Shown piece after piece: positions 8,490 to 20,549 of a stretch of DNA of 64,000 nt. The notes under the pieces are model-generated. The model was not told the DNA's origin. It searched no databases and saw only the letters and a program-made list of their open reading frames with translations. The stretch comes from Ilumatobacter sp963746265 (GTDB lineage Bacteria > Actinomycetota > Acidimicrobiia > Acidimicrobiales > Ilumatobacteraceae). The translations under genes and the position numbers were made by a program. The stretch covers positions 310,001 through 374,000 of the forward strand of contig CAVVAM010000015.1 of the NCBI GenBank assembly GCA_963746265.1. Reading direction: 5' to 3'. Position 1 is the first letter of the stretch. Each line of letters opens with the position of its first letter.

Positions 8490-9593
8490 ATGGGGAGCAT
8501 CACCACACGAACCGACACCCGAACACCCGGATGGGCCGACGCACGCGCTCGCCGCCGGCGACGACGGTGCACGGCCACCGCGTTCGCGCTGGCGGGCACG
8601 CTGCTGCTGGCCGCCTGCGCGGGCGACGACGACACTGCCGGAAGCGCCGAATCATCCGACAGGCTGCTGTCCGACGCCCCGGCGTCCGCCGCGGGCGACG
8701 TCCGCGACAGGGCCGACACGGCCGAGACCACTGCGGAAGCGGCCAGCGAACCCGGCGCCTCGGCGGGCCAGGCGGATGCCCGCACCGACTTCGACATCGG
8801 TGTCATCGGCCGCGACGTGATCATCGAGATGCGGGTCGTCCTCGGCAGCGACGACATCCAGCGCACGGTCGCGTCGATCATGGCGAGCGCCTCGACGCTC
8901 GGCGGCGGCGTCGCGACGTCGGACGTGAACTACGGCGAGCCGGGTGAGTTCGGCAGCGACGGATTCGCCGTGCTGGTCGTCAAGGTTCCCCCCGAGTCGG
9001 TCGACCGCTTCCTCGACAGCCTCGACGACACCGCGGACGTCCAGTCGATCAACCAGAGCGCGCAGGACGTGACCGAGCAACTCGTGAACCTCGATGTCCG
9101 CATCCGCAACGCGCGCCAGAGCGTCGACAACGTCCGCGAGTTCATGGAGCGAACCGAGAACCTCGACGAGCTGGTTCGCCTCGAAGCCGAACTGACCCGG
9201 CGACAGACCGACCTGGAGCAACTCGAGGCACAGCAGCGGAACCTCGCCGACCGCGTCGCCTTGTCGACCGTGACGATCGAGGTGCTCCCGAGCACCTCGA
9301 TCGCCGAATCGGCCGTCGGCGACGACGAGACGATCGGCGATGCGTTCCGTTCCGGATGGGACACCTTCACCGCCGTGGTGTTCGGTCTCGGCTTCGTGAT
9401 CGCGACGATGCTGCCATTCATCATCTCCGGTCTGATCCTGGCAGTCGTCGCCTGGCTGGTCGTCCGACGTCGAGTTGCCGCACGATCCGCTTCGACCGAC
9501 CGGATCGGCATGTCTGCGACCGAAGCCGAACGTGTCGGCGACGGCGTCGTCCGCGAGGCCGAGTCGCGACGTGAACCGGAACCCACGGTCTGA
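8490..9593 (+). CDS. DUF4349 lipoprotein with C-terminal membrane helix
   Basis: The protein has about 367 residues. A basic N-terminus and hydrophobic stretch end in the lipobox LLLAAC (Cys about residue 43), predicting a lipid-anchored exported protein. A DUF4349 domain follows, with a coiled-coil segment (residues about 190-250, LDELVRLEAELTRRQTDLEQ). Near the C-terminus one hydrophobic segment (FIISGLILAVVAWLVV) is followed by a basic cytosolic tail. The function is unknown, and membrane or wall stress sensing is a guess from the architecture. A GTG at 8448 gives a 14-residue longer form. ATG 8490 was preferred because it keeps the signal peptide a normal length. Confidence 0.8.
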   Translation: MGSITTRTDTRTPGWADARARRRRRRCTATAFALAGTLLLAACAGDDDTAGSAESSDRLLSDAPASAAGDVRDRADTAETTAEAASEPGASAGQADARTDFDIGVIGRDVIIEMRVVLGSDDIQRTVASIMASASTLGGGVATSDVNYGEPGEFGSDGFAVLVVKVPPESVDRFLDSLDDTADVQSINQSAQDVTEQLVNLDVRIRNARQSVDNVREFMERTENLDELVRLEAELTRRQTDLEQLEAQQRNLADRVALSTVTIEVLPSTSIAESAVGDDETIGDAFRSGWDTFTAVVFGLGFVIATMLPFIISGLILAVVAWLVVRRRVAARSASTDRIGMSATEAERVGDGVVREAESRREPEPTV

Positions 9594-9613
9594 CGGCTGC
9601 GACGCCGACCTCC

Positions 9614-10279
9614 TCAGTTCGGGCCGCGACGTGACCGCCACCCGTCCGAGGTCAGCACCCAATCGGTGACCGTGCCGTCGGGGAACGCGAACGGTGCCCG
9701 CAGTCCGGTGTGGGCCACGACCGGTTCGAGTGGCACGGGACCGAGTCGGTCACCCGCCGTCCATCGTCTCCAGCGATGAGCCGGCGTCTCGACGAACTCG
9801 ATGTTCGGACGATCGAGCAACTCGATCTCGCCGTGGGCCACACCGACCTGTTCGTAGCCGTGTTCGAACCCGGTGGCCCCGCCGATCGCGTACCACTCGA
9901 CGTCGGACGCCATCGGCGTCGGCACGCCGTAGCCACGATCGAGTGCTTCGTCGACGTCGTCGAGCGCCGCCGCATGCGCCTCGTTGCCGATCGACCACTG
10001 CCGCATCGGCGACACACAATGGTGCTCCGCCCACATCTCGGGCGCCTTCACGACGAACGGATCGGAACGGACCCGGACCTCCCACTCGCCCAGGTGCAGC
10101 AGCGGTCGACCGTGCTCGACGACCGCCGACCAGTACCACGCGACCCGGCCGAGCAAGCGGTGCCCCGACACGAACCCGATGGTGCCGTCCGCTGTCCATG
10201 CGGCGAAGACCCACTCGTCGATGATCGCACCGTCGTGGGGCATCTCGTCGGCGGGCGACCATGACCTGCTCGCTGCCAT
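9614..10279 (-). CDS. Conserved hypothetical protein (221 aa)
   Basis: I do not recognise this protein. It is soluble and Trp-rich, with no signal peptide or clear catalytic motif. It opens MAASRSWSPADEMPHDGAI and ends with DWVLTSDGWRSRRGPN. Regularly spaced aromatic residues suggest a beta-rich fold. The start is set at ATG 10279 because TAGTCT (10293-10288 on this strand) lies eight bases upstream. An overlapping ATG at 10282 is equally legal. It is convergent with the DUF4349 gene and starts only 22 bases from the divergent SCP2-like gene. Confidence 0.65.
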   Translation of the reverse strand: MAASRSWSPADEMPHDGAIIDEWVFAAWTADGTIGFVSGHRLLGRVAWYWSAVVEHGRPLLHLGEWEVRVRSDPFVVKAPEMWAEHHCVSPMRQWSIGNEAHAAALDDVDEALDRGYGVPTPMASDVEWYAIGGATGFEHGYEQVGVAHGEIELLDRPNIEFVETPAHRWRRWTAGDRLGPVPLEPVVAHTGLRAPFAFPDGTVTDWVLTSDGWRSRRGPN

Positions 10280-10301
10280 CATCAGGCAGACTATGGGCTT
10301 G

Positions 10302-10709
10302 ATGAGCGACGACAGCACGGTTCGATACCTCAGTCTTGCTTGGATTCGCGAGCTCACCCGCGAGGTGGCCGACGACGAGACGCTCGGCGAACTCGCCCGC
10401 GACCACACCATCGGTGTCACGCAAGTGGTGACCGACGGCCCGGAGGGCGACGTGACCTACCACCTTCAGGTTCGTGATGGCGAGGCGTCGTTCGGCGCCG
10501 GGCCCGCGGACCCGGAGGACGTCAAGATGGAGCAGGACTGGGACACCGCGGTGGGCATCGCCACCGGTACGACCAACGCCCAGGAGGCCTTCATCGGCGG
10601 CCGGATCCGCCTGTTCGGCGACCAGCAGGCGCTGATGGACGCACAGCCGTTGTTCGGAGCCCTCGACCACGTGTTCGGCACGGTCCGTGAGCGGACGCGC
10701 TACGAATAG
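10302..10709 (+). CDS. SCP2 sterol-carrier-like domain protein
   Basis: This 135-residue single-domain protein shows the alpha/beta pattern of the SCP2 family. A long first helix (YLSLAWIRELTREVADD) leads into strands VTYHLQVRDGEASFGAG, then the AFIGGRIRLFGDQQALMDAQPLF segment typical of the C-terminal half. SCP2 domains bind lipids, fatty-acyl groups or CoA-linked ligands. The ligand here is unknown. ATG 10293 would add three residues. It is followed three bases later by the fpg-like gene, so the two probably share a transcript. Confidence 0.72.
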   Translation: MSDDSTVRYLSLAWIRELTREVADDETLGELARDHTIGVTQVVTDGPEGDVTYHLQVRDGEASFGAGPADPEDVKMEQDWDTAVGIATGTTNAQEAFIGGRIRLFGDQQALMDAQPLFGALDHVFGTVRERTRYE

Positions 10710-10712
10710 ACG

Positions 10713-11549
10713 ATGCCCGAGTTGCCCGAGGTCCACGCACACGCCGAACGGCTCGCCGACGAGTTCGCCGGTCGTGTGCTCGTCGCGTTCCGGCCCCTCA
10801 AGTTCACCGCCCTCCGGACGGCAGTGCCGGCACCCGAGGACGCCTACGGTGAGCCGCTGCTCGGCGTCGGCCGCCGCGGCAAGTACGTCGTGCTCGAATT
10901 CGAGTCGCTGCAGTTCGCGATCCATCTGATGCAGGGTGGTCGACTCCTCGTCGACGAGAAGCAGTCGGCCAAACCGCGGGGCGGACAGGCTCGATTCGTG
11001 TTCGACGACGGCCCGGCGCTGCTGCTCACCGAGGCCGGGACCGAACGCCGCGCCGGTGTCTGGTGCCTGCCGCCGGGCGCCACCGATCCGCCACCCCTCG
11101 ACGTGCTCGGTCCCGATGCCGACACCGTCACGCCGGAACAGATGGTCGAGCTGTTCGCCGAGAAGAACCAGCGGATCCACGGGTTCCTCCGAGACCAACG
11201 TTCGATCGCCGGGCTCGGACGCCGACTCGCCAACGAGGTCTGTCATCGGGCGAAGATCAGCCCGTTCGCCATGACCGGCAAACTCGGCCTCGAGGGCGCC
11301 GCCACGGTCGTCGACGCGATCCGGGAGACCGTCGACGAAGGATTGGCGTACGAGCGAACGCGAACCGACATGAGCTCGTCGAAGGACCGACCCAGTGACG
11401 TCCACAACCGAACCGGCGAGGCGTGCCCGGAGTGCGGGGACGAGATTCGCGCGGTCGAGTACTCGGGCTACACGGTGAACTACTGCGCCACGTGTCAGAC
11501 CGGTTGCAGGATCCTCGCCGACAACACCACCAGCAAGTTCCTCAAGTAG
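10713..11549 (+). CDS. Fpg/Nei family DNA glycosylase
   Basis: This 278-residue base-excision repair enzyme of the MutM/Nei fold removes oxidised bases. The N-terminus MPELPEV carries the catalytic Pro2 and Glu3, and GRRGKYVVLEF holds the conserved lysine. A C-terminal zinc finger (CPEC...YCATC) is intact in its four cysteines. The residue that is Arg in canonical fingers (GGR-S/T just before the second Cys pair) is Tyr here (SGYTVNYC), so substrate range or lyase chemistry may differ. It overlaps no neighbour and is convergent with the permease gene 12 bases downstream. Confidence 0.88.
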   Translation: MPELPEVHAHAERLADEFAGRVLVAFRPLKFTALRTAVPAPEDAYGEPLLGVGRRGKYVVLEFESLQFAIHLMQGGRLLVDEKQSAKPRGGQARFVFDDGPALLLTEAGTERRAGVWCLPPGATDPPPLDVLGPDADTVTPEQMVELFAEKNQRIHGFLRDQRSIAGLGRRLANEVCHRAKISPFAMTGKLGLEGAATVVDAIRETVDEGLAYERTRTDMSSSKDRPSDVHNRTGEACPECGDEIRAVEYSGYTVNYCATCQTGCRILADNTTSKFLK

Positions 11550-11561
11550 CGCGCCGTCTCG

Positions 11562-12920
11562 TCACGAATCGCCGTCGAAGACCCTGCCGTGTGCCAGCGC
11601 GAACGGCGATCGTCCCGGCTGGAGCAGCCGTCGTTCGAGCAGCAGCGCGCCACCGGCGAGCGCGGCGAGGACCACCAACGACAGGGGGTCTTCACCGATG
11701 TTCTGGATCGTCAGGACGACGAACGAGGCGACGGCGAGCACGGCGCCTGCGACGCACACGACGCGCCTCGCGCCGATGTCGCGGCCGGCTTTCGCCGCCG
11801 TGAGGTTCACGAACGCGAAGACGACCAGGAAGATCGAACTCGAGAGGCTCGAGATGCTCGCGAGCGGCAGACCCACGGCGATCGCGGCGCCGGCGACCGC
11901 AGTGAGGTGCAACCCGACGGGCTGCTCCCAGTACCGGTTGCGGAACGTCGCAGGCAGTTCTCCCTCGGTCGCGATCGTGAAGCTGAGGCGTGCCGCGCCG
12001 TACAGCGTGGCGTTGATCGCCGAGAACGTCGCCAGCACGGCCGAGATGCCCACGAGGAAGAACCCGGCCCGTCCGAGCGATGACGCTGCCGCCTCTGCGA
12101 GCGCGAAGTCGGCAGCGGCCGAGATCTCGTCGGCCGTCAACGATCCGACCACGACGGCGGAGATCGCCACGTACAGCACGATGACGATGCCGACCGACAG
12201 CCCGAACGCCAGCGGCAGGTTGCGTCGAGGGCGGACGACGTCGGCCGACGAGTTGGCGATCAGCTCGAACCCCTCGTACGCGACGAAGACCAGCATCCCC
12301 GCGGCGATGATCGACATGGGCGACGTCCACGTGTCGCGTGACAGCCGCGCAGGCTGCGCCGACGGCACGCCGGCCCCGACCACCAGCAGCAGGATCACGA
12401 GCTTGATAGCGACCACGATGCCCTCGGCCCGAGCGATCAGGCGGGCCTTCGCGAGGTTGATGATCCAGGGGATCAGCACACCCACGAGCGCCAGCGACTT
12501 GAACGCGACCGTGCTCGCCTCCAGATCGCCCGGCAGCAGGGTCGCGCCGTAGTGTCCGAACGCGGCCGCGTACAGCGCCGTCGTCGCGATGTACCCGGCC
12601 CACAGCAGGATGTTGATGCTGCCGGTGATCGCGTCGACGCCGAACACCTCGTCGACGAACTTCACCGTGCCACCCTCGCTCGGATACCGAACGGACAACT
12701 TCGAGTACGAGTACGCGGTCAGCGCAGCGACCACACCCGCGATCGTGAACGCGACCGGCGTCGCTCCGCCGGCCCGCTCTGCGGCGACACCGAGGACGGC
12801 GAAGATACCGCCGCCGACCATGCCCCCGATGCCGATCGCGATCGCGCCGGCGAGCGAGACCTCGTCCGATTCGCACTCCGATCCCCCCTCGTGCGGCTCG
12901 GCCGACGACGTTGAGGACAT
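11562..12920 (-). CDS. Amino acid permease of the APC superfamily
   Basis: The 452-residue inner-membrane transporter has about 12 hydrophobic segments. It opens with the APC motif region GAIAIGIGGMVGGGIFAVLG, in which helix 1 is broken by the GxGG..G loop that binds the amino-acid backbone. FVAYEGFELIANSSADV is the equivalent helix 6 segment. The substrate cannot be inferred. The start at ATG 12920 is supported by TACCGT eight bases upstream. A longer in-frame reading continues upstream but is not protein-like. Confidence 0.88.
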   Translation of the reverse strand: MSSTSSAEPHEGGSECESDEVSLAGAIAIGIGGMVGGGIFAVLGVAAERAGGATPVAFTIAGVVAALTAYSYSKLSVRYPSEGGTVKFVDEVFGVDAITGSINILLWAGYIATTALYAAAFGHYGATLLPGDLEASTVAFKSLALVGVLIPWIINLAKARLIARAEGIVVAIKLVILLLVVGAGVPSAQPARLSRDTWTSPMSIIAAGMLVFVAYEGFELIANSSADVVRPRRNLPLAFGLSVGIVIVLYVAISAVVVGSLTADEISAAADFALAEAAASSLGRAGFFLVGISAVLATFSAINATLYGAARLSFTIATEGELPATFRNRYWEQPVGLHLTAVAGAAIAVGLPLASISSLSSSIFLVVFAFVNLTAAKAGRDIGARRVVCVAGAVLAVASFVVLTIQNIGEDPLSLVVLAALAGGALLLERRLLQPGRSPFALAHGRVFDGDS

Positions 12921-12928
12921 GCCGTGCG

Positions 12929-12934
12929 ACGGTA
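12929..12934 (-). promoter_or_regulatory. Probable -10 element (TACCGT) of the permease gene
   Basis: On the minus strand TACCGT ends eight bases before ATG 12920, a spacing that fits a leaderless transcript. Confidence 0.45.
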
Positions 12935-13285
12935 GTGGTCGAGCCGACACCGGCACGATCGACGGTCGCGCTCCCATGGACGCGTCGCCGGGTACCGAGC
13001 GACGAGCGAGCGCTGCGCCCCGAGCTCGAGCCGGTGCGGAAGACGGCAGCACCGCCGGCTTCGGATGGAGTTCCGGCAGTCGGGCCACCTCGTGTTCGGG
13101 AGCGCCTCGCCGACGACACGATCGACGCCCCCGACGACGACGTCGAGCCGTTCTGGGCGAAGATCGGCAGATCCCCGAGGGCGCGGCGATGTCGCCCCTC
13201 CCCGTCGAACCACACCCGGGACGATCGGCGCGTCGGTGAGCGGTCGGATCGCTGAACGGACCAGCCCGCAAGCAGACGGCGCCAG

Positions 13286-13291
13286 TAGCCT
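13286..13291 (+). promoter_or_regulatory. Possible -10 element (TAGCCT) of valS
   Basis: TAGCCT ends ten bases before ATG 13302. The spacing is slightly longer than at other leaderless candidates in the window. Confidence 0.35.
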
Positions 13292-13301
13292 GAGCGGCCG
13301 A

Positions 13302-16468
<3,167 letters not shown>

Positions 16469-16570
16469 GGTGGCCCGGCAGCTTCGTCGCACTCGAGCCG
16501 GGCGGCCGATCGGCCGAGAACATCACGTGAAGTGCTTCACGTTTCATTCGACGGCTTGCGATCGCGCCTG

Positions 16571-16576
16571 TAGCCT
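16571..16576 (+). promoter_or_regulatory. Probable -10 element (TAGCCT) of the L,D-transpeptidase gene
   Basis: TAGCCT ends seven bases before ATG 16584, which fits a leaderless transcript and supports that start. Confidence 0.5.
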
Positions 16577-16583
16577 CGTCCCG

Positions 16584-17315
16584 ATGCGATCGAAGTTGGG
16601 CCGAATCGTGACGCTCTCCGTGGCTGGGGCGACGCTCGTCGTCGCCGGCGCCGCCACCGTCGACGCGGGAACCGGTCCGACGACCACGACGGCACCTCCA
16701 CCCACCAGTGAACCCGCGACGACCACGAGCACGTCGTCGACCACCACCACCACGACCACCACCACGACGGAGCCGGCGCCGCTGGTGATCGAGCTGCCGC
16801 CGCCACCGGTGCGGGTGACGCCGTCGCGCGGCACCGCTGCCCAGGTGACCGACACCCTGCCTCCGCCGCCGACGACGACCACCCTGCCGCCGGAATGGGT
16901 CCTCCCGGCGAACTCCGGTTCGGGACGGCGCGTGGTCTACTCGAAGTCACGCATGCGGGTGTGGACCGTCGAAGCCGACGGCACCGTGTCGAAGACGCAC
17001 CGTGTGTCGGGCCGACGCACCTGGAACCAGCCGTCGCCGGGCACCTACAGCGTGTTCTCGCGTTCGCGCCACACCTGCAACATCAACAACCCGCACATCT
17101 GCTGGCGGTTCATGGTCCGGTTCACGAAGGGGCCGGGCGGCGACAACATCGGGTTCCACGAGATACCGGTCAACAACCGTACTGGCCAGCGTCTCCAGTC
17201 GCTCAGCCAGCTCGGACAGGCACTGTCGGGCGGGTGCGTTCGCCAGGCACCCAACGACGCCGTGTACATGTGGAACTGGGCTCCGGTCGGTACTCCGGTC
17301 GTCGTGCTCGGCTGA
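16584..17315 (+). CDS. Exported L,D-transpeptidase (YkuD family)
   Basis: The 243-residue product has an N-terminal signal or anchor segment (IVTLSVAGATLVVAGAATV). A Thr/Pro-rich linker (residues about 28-105, with a run of Thr) follows, then a C-terminal YkuD domain. The active site is recognisable as FHEIPV and, 25 residues on, SGGCVRQ with the catalytic Cys. Such enzymes make 3-3 peptidoglycan cross-links or attach proteins to the wall. The linker probably spans the wall or is glycosylated (inference). The neighbouring LCP gene is also a wall-assembly enzyme. Confidence 0.86.
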   Translation: MRSKLGRIVTLSVAGATLVVAGAATVDAGTGPTTTTAPPPTSEPATTTSTSSTTTTTTTTTTEPAPLVIELPPPPVRVTPSRGTAAQVTDTLPPPPTTTTLPPEWVLPANSGSGRRVVYSKSRMRVWTVEADGTVSKTHRVSGRRTWNQPSPGTYSVFSRSRHTCNINNPHICWRFMVRFTKGPGGDNIGFHEIPVNNRTGQRLQSLSQLGQALSGGCVRQAPNDAVYMWNWAPVGTPVVVLG

Positions 17316-17373
17316 CCCATTCGATCCGCCGATCGACTGATCGACTGCACCGTTCGCGCCCGGCCTCCGACGG

Positions 17374-17379
17374 TACGCT
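17374..17379 (+). promoter_or_regulatory. Possible -10 element (TACGCT) of the LCP gene
   Basis: TACGCT ends nine bases before ATG 17389. Confidence 0.4.
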
Positions 17380-17388
17380 GACGGGTTC

Positions 17389-18657
17389 ATGGCCACTCGG
17401 AAGACACGCCGTACCTGGCCGCAGCGTCTCACGTTCGTCGCCGTCGTGGTCGCTGCACTGGCATGCTTCGCGACAGCGGCGGGGTTGGGCGCCGGTCAAT
17501 GGGTGCTGTCACAACGACAACTCGTCGACATCGATCCCGTCGACCCGTCGTCGCTCGAAGCCGCGGGCGACGCCCCGACGGTCGTGATGCCCGGTGACAC
17601 CACCACGTTGCCGGCCGGGACCGAGCCCGGTGCGACCACCACGACGATCGCCCTCGCCGAGCCCGAGGCCGCCAACTTCCTGGTGGTCGGCGCGGACAAC
17701 GGCGGTTGCGACGGCCAGCCGCTGACCGGGGATCGGGACGATCTCGGCGAACGCAGCGACACCATCATGATCTGGCGTGCGAACCCCGAAACCAATCAGC
17801 TCGCCGTGCTCTCGCTTCCCCGCGATCTGTACGTCGACATCGGCGGCCGACGCGATCGAATCAACACGGCGTACCGACGAAACGACCCATCTCGCCTGAT
17901 CGAGACGATCGCCCGGAACTTCGGTGTCCCGGTCGACCACTACGTCCAGGTCGACTTCTGCGCGTTCCGAGAACTGGTCGACGCCGTCGGAGGCGTCGAG
18001 GTGCCGTTCGCCTCCCCCGCTCGCGATCGCAAGAGCGGCCTCGTGGTCACGGACACGGGCTGCGTCACGCTCCAGGGCGACGAGGCGTTGGCGTACGTCC
18101 GATCACGCAGCTACGAGTTCGAAGATCCCCCCGGGAGCGGGAACTGGTCGAAGGACGGTACGTCCGACTTCGGCCGCATCGCCCGCCAGCAGGACTTCCT
18201 CCGGCGGGTCGTCGCCAAGGTGATCAACGACGGCCTCTACTCACCCAGTGTCGCCTCGGCCCTCATCACCACCAACCAGAAGTACCTGGTGACCGACACC
18301 GGCCTCACCGTGAATCGGATGCTGGAGTTCGCGAACACGCTCCGCCGCCTCGACCCCGGCGAGATCACGACGTACCGGATCGAGTCGTCGAGCGAGACCC
18401 TGTCCAACGGCGACAAGGTCGAGCGACCGCGGATCAGCGGCAGCAACATGACCGCCATCCTGTCGGTGTTCAAGGGCGAGGCGATGCTCGGCGAGGCTCC
18501 CGATCAGGTCTTCGAGACCACCACCTCGGTAGCCGACCAGGCGACGCCCACGACACGTCCCGATGGCCCGGTGCGGAGCAGTACGACGCTTCCGGTGATC
18601 GTGGCCGAAGAGAACACGGTCGGGATCGTTCCCGATCGAGACTCGATCTGCGACTGA
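17389..18657 (+). CDS. LytR-CpsA-Psr (LCP) family phosphotransferase
   Basis: This 422-residue membrane-anchored protein has one N-terminal transmembrane helix (LTFVAVVVAALACFATAAGL). LCP enzymes transfer polyisoprenyl-phosphate-linked glycopolymers onto peptidoglycan. The LCP core spans about residues 95-310. GERSDTIMI and LAVLSLPRDLYVDI hold the conserved Arg/Asp residues, RINTAYRR follows, and DALAYVRSR-like EALAYVRSRSYEF lies later. A Thr-rich segment links the helix to the core and another precedes the C-terminus. It follows the L,D-transpeptidase gene on the same strand by 73 bases. Confidence 0.9.
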   Translation: MATRKTRRTWPQRLTFVAVVVAALACFATAAGLGAGQWVLSQRQLVDIDPVDPSSLEAAGDAPTVVMPGDTTTLPAGTEPGATTTTIALAEPEAANFLVVGADNGGCDGQPLTGDRDDLGERSDTIMIWRANPETNQLAVLSLPRDLYVDIGGRRDRINTAYRRNDPSRLIETIARNFGVPVDHYVQVDFCAFRELVDAVGGVEVPFASPARDRKSGLVVTDTGCVTLQGDEALAYVRSRSYEFEDPPGSGNWSKDGTSDFGRIARQQDFLRRVVAKVINDGLYSPSVASALITTNQKYLVTDTGLTVNRMLEFANTLRRLDPGEITTYRIESSSETLSNGDKVERPRISGSNMTAILSVFKGEAMLGEAPDQVFETTTSVADQATPTTRPDGPVRSSTTLPVIVAEENTVGIVPDRDSICD

Positions 18658-18681
18658 CACGGCTCGTCGGGACGCCATCAC

Positions 18682-19740
18682 TCAGCGTTCGAGGACTCGA
18701 GCGATCGCCGCGACGATCGAGGACGGCCCGTCGACCGTGGTCCAACGGGCTCCGACCGCCTCGGCCAGCTCCGCGGCCTCGTCGCTGTCACCCTCGGGAG
18801 CGATCACGACGAGTTCGTCGAGCGTTCTCGCAGCTCCGATCACGTCGCCGGGCTCGGTCGAACGGCAGTCGGAGAGCAGGATCGCCACCTGCCTCGGCGC
18901 CGACGATGCTCGCAGTTGGGCATTGGCAGCGAGCAACGCACCGGCCACGTCGGTGGTTCCGTGCCCACGCAGTGCCAGGGTTCGGTCGATCACGTCGTCG
19001 ACCGAGCGGACCTCCCACATCGCCTTGGGAGCAACGACCTCGCGGGCGAACGAGAGCACGGCGTACTCCCCCTCGGCCCGAGCGGCCACCGCCGCCGCCG
19101 ACAGCGCCGCCGTCGCCAGCGGTGCGCCGTACATCGAACCGCTCCGGTCGACCACGAGACACCACGCCGTCGCCGGCTTCGCCCACGCCCTGACGACGAG
19201 GTCGTCGGCATCGATGGCACGGCGTTCGGCGTTCGCCTGCACCAACGCGTCCAGGCTCCCGTCGAGGTCGAGGTCGCCTCGGTCCGGGCGGTACGGCATC
19301 GACACGACCTTGCCGATCCCGGTTGCGTCCGCCGGCTCCTGCCGGGCCAGATCGAGGAACAGGCGCGCGGCCAGCGAGCGTGCCAGCTCGCGTAGCCCGG
19401 CGTCGGTCGCACGGGTCATCTCGGCGAGGAGCGCGAGCGCCTGGTCGGCATCCTCGTCGAGCGCCTCGGCCAGCGCCGACTCGTCGAGCTCGCCGAGGTC
19501 GGGTGAGATCTCGTCGAAGATCGGATTGGCCGACAGTTCGCGGCGCGAAGCCGAGCTGCGGCGAGCCTCGTCGATGATCTCGTCGGCGTCGTCGCCCGAC
19601 GCGACCGGCGGCGGGTTCAGCCCGCCGGTTTCGCCCCGCTCGGGGCCGGCGCTTTTCCCGCGTCGTCGAGTTCGTTCGGTGGCGAGTCGAACACCTGCTG
19701 CCAGAGTTCGGTGATGATCGCCTCGGGTTGCCGCTGGCAA
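18682..19740 (-). CDS. VWA-domain protein, partner of the MoxR ATPase
   Basis: The C-terminal half holds a von Willebrand A domain with a complete MIDAS: DRSGS (in WCLVVDRSGSMYG), the downstream Thr in GHGTTDVAGAL and the Asp in LLSDCRST. The N-terminal half is helical and acidic. MoxR-VWA pairs act as chaperone-like modules that activate or load metal into enzymes. The start is uncertain. The coordinate given is a TTG that overlaps moxR by 124 bases. No ATG or GTG fits nearer, but a CTG at 19620 would overlap the moxR stop as CTGA. The operon order is adh, moxR, VWA, which suggests a role in maturing the dehydrogenase (inference). Confidence 0.78.
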   Translation of the reverse strand: MPAATRGDHHRTLAAGVRLATERTRRRGKSAGPERGETGGLNPPPVASGDDADEIIDEARRSSASRRELSANPIFDEISPDLGELDESALAEALDEDADQALALLAEMTRATDAGLRELARSLAARLFLDLARQEPADATGIGKVVSMPYRPDRGDLDLDGSLDALVQANAERRAIDADDLVVRAWAKPATAWCLVVDRSGSMYGAPLATAALSAAAVAARAEGEYAVLSFAREVVAPKAMWEVRSVDDVIDRTLALRGHGTTDVAGALLAANAQLRASSAPRQVAILLSDCRSTEPGDVIGAARTLDELVVIAPEGDSDEAAELAEAVGARWTTVDGPSSIVAAIARVLER

Positions 19741-20537
19741 CCTTCACGAACCCGGATCCGTCCCGAGAGCGCGACGAGCGCAGCATCCAGCGACACCCCG
19801 GCGTCATGTGCCGGCAGCGAGCGCACCTCACCGAGCGATCGGGCCACCGCACACATGTCGATCGACCCGCGCACCGACGACCCGATCCTGACATCCGGGT
19901 GTTCACGGGTGAGCCGCACCAGCTCCACCGTCTTCTCCACCCAGGCAGCGTCGACGTCGGGTTGGTGGCGGCGGGTGATCGCGGTCTCGTCGGCAGCATC
20001 CTGATATCCCACCGCCAGTCGGCAGACGCGGTCGTAGATCGCGGATGAGATGCGCGCGGTCCCGATCGCATCGAAGGGATTCATCGCCGCGACCAGACGG
20101 AAGCCGGGTTCGGCTCCGAGCGTGCCGAGTCGCGGCACGGTGATCTCGTGCTCGCTCATCACCGAGACCAGCACGTTCAAGGTCTCCTCCGGCACGCGGT
20201 TCAGTTCTTCGACGTACAGCAACGAACCGGACCGGAGCGCCGCCACCAGCGGGCCGTCCACGAACACGTCGGCGTCGTAGCCGTCGACGAGCACACGGGC
20301 GGGGTCGAAGTGCCCCACGAGCCGGGCCGGCGTGAGTTCGGCATTGCCCTCGACGAACTCGAAGCCGATGCCGAGTTCGCGCGCGATCGCTCGGAGCAGC
20401 GTCGACTTCCCGGTGCCGGGCGGGCCTTCCAGGAGCATGTGCCGGTCCGCCGCGAGCGCGGCCACGACCAGGTCGATCTCTCGTCGCCGCCCGACGACCT
20501 GGGCCGTCAGGTGGTCGACGAGTTCGTGGTGATTCAC
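19617..20537 (-). CDS. MoxR-family AAA+ ATPase
   Basis: This 306-residue AAA+ protein has Walker A GPPGTGKST (about residues 38-46) and Walker B LLYVEELNRVPEE. Sensor-1 region AAMNPFD and the arginine-finger region ISSAIYDRVCRL follow. The family assembles rings that work with VWA-domain proteins to remodel client enzymes. The start at 20537 sits 12 bases downstream of the alcohol dehydrogenase stop, and the 3' end overlaps the VWA gene, so the three are very likely one operon. Confidence 0.9.
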   Translation of the reverse strand: MNHHELVDHLTAQVVGRRREIDLVVAALAADRHMLLEGPPGTGKSTLLRAIARELGIGFEFVEGNAELTPARLVGHFDPARVLVDGYDADVFVDGPLVAALRSGSLLYVEELNRVPEETLNVLVSVMSEHEITVPRLGTLGAEPGFRLVAAMNPFDAIGTARISSAIYDRVCRLAVGYQDAADETAITRRHQPDVDAAWVEKTVELVRLTREHPDVRIGSSVRGSIDMCAVARSLGEVRSLPAHDAGVSLDAALVALSGRIRVREGCQRQPEAIITELWQQVFDSPPNELDDAGKAPAPSGAKPAG

Positions 20538-20549
20538 CCGGGTCGGCCG

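Larger units (their letters stand above)
12921..13301. other. Intergenic region between divergent permease and valS
   Basis: These 381 bases lie between divergent starts. I find no convincing gene: open frames on both strands are Arg/Pro-rich and lack start signals. A T-box was looked for upstream of valS and its conserved TGGNACCGCG was not found. The outer edges hold the -10 elements of both genes. Confidence 0.6.

Noticed and set aside
12921..13301. T-box riboswitch upstream of valS
   Set aside because: The conserved TGGNACCGCG antiterminator sequence and a specifier-stem arrangement were not found.
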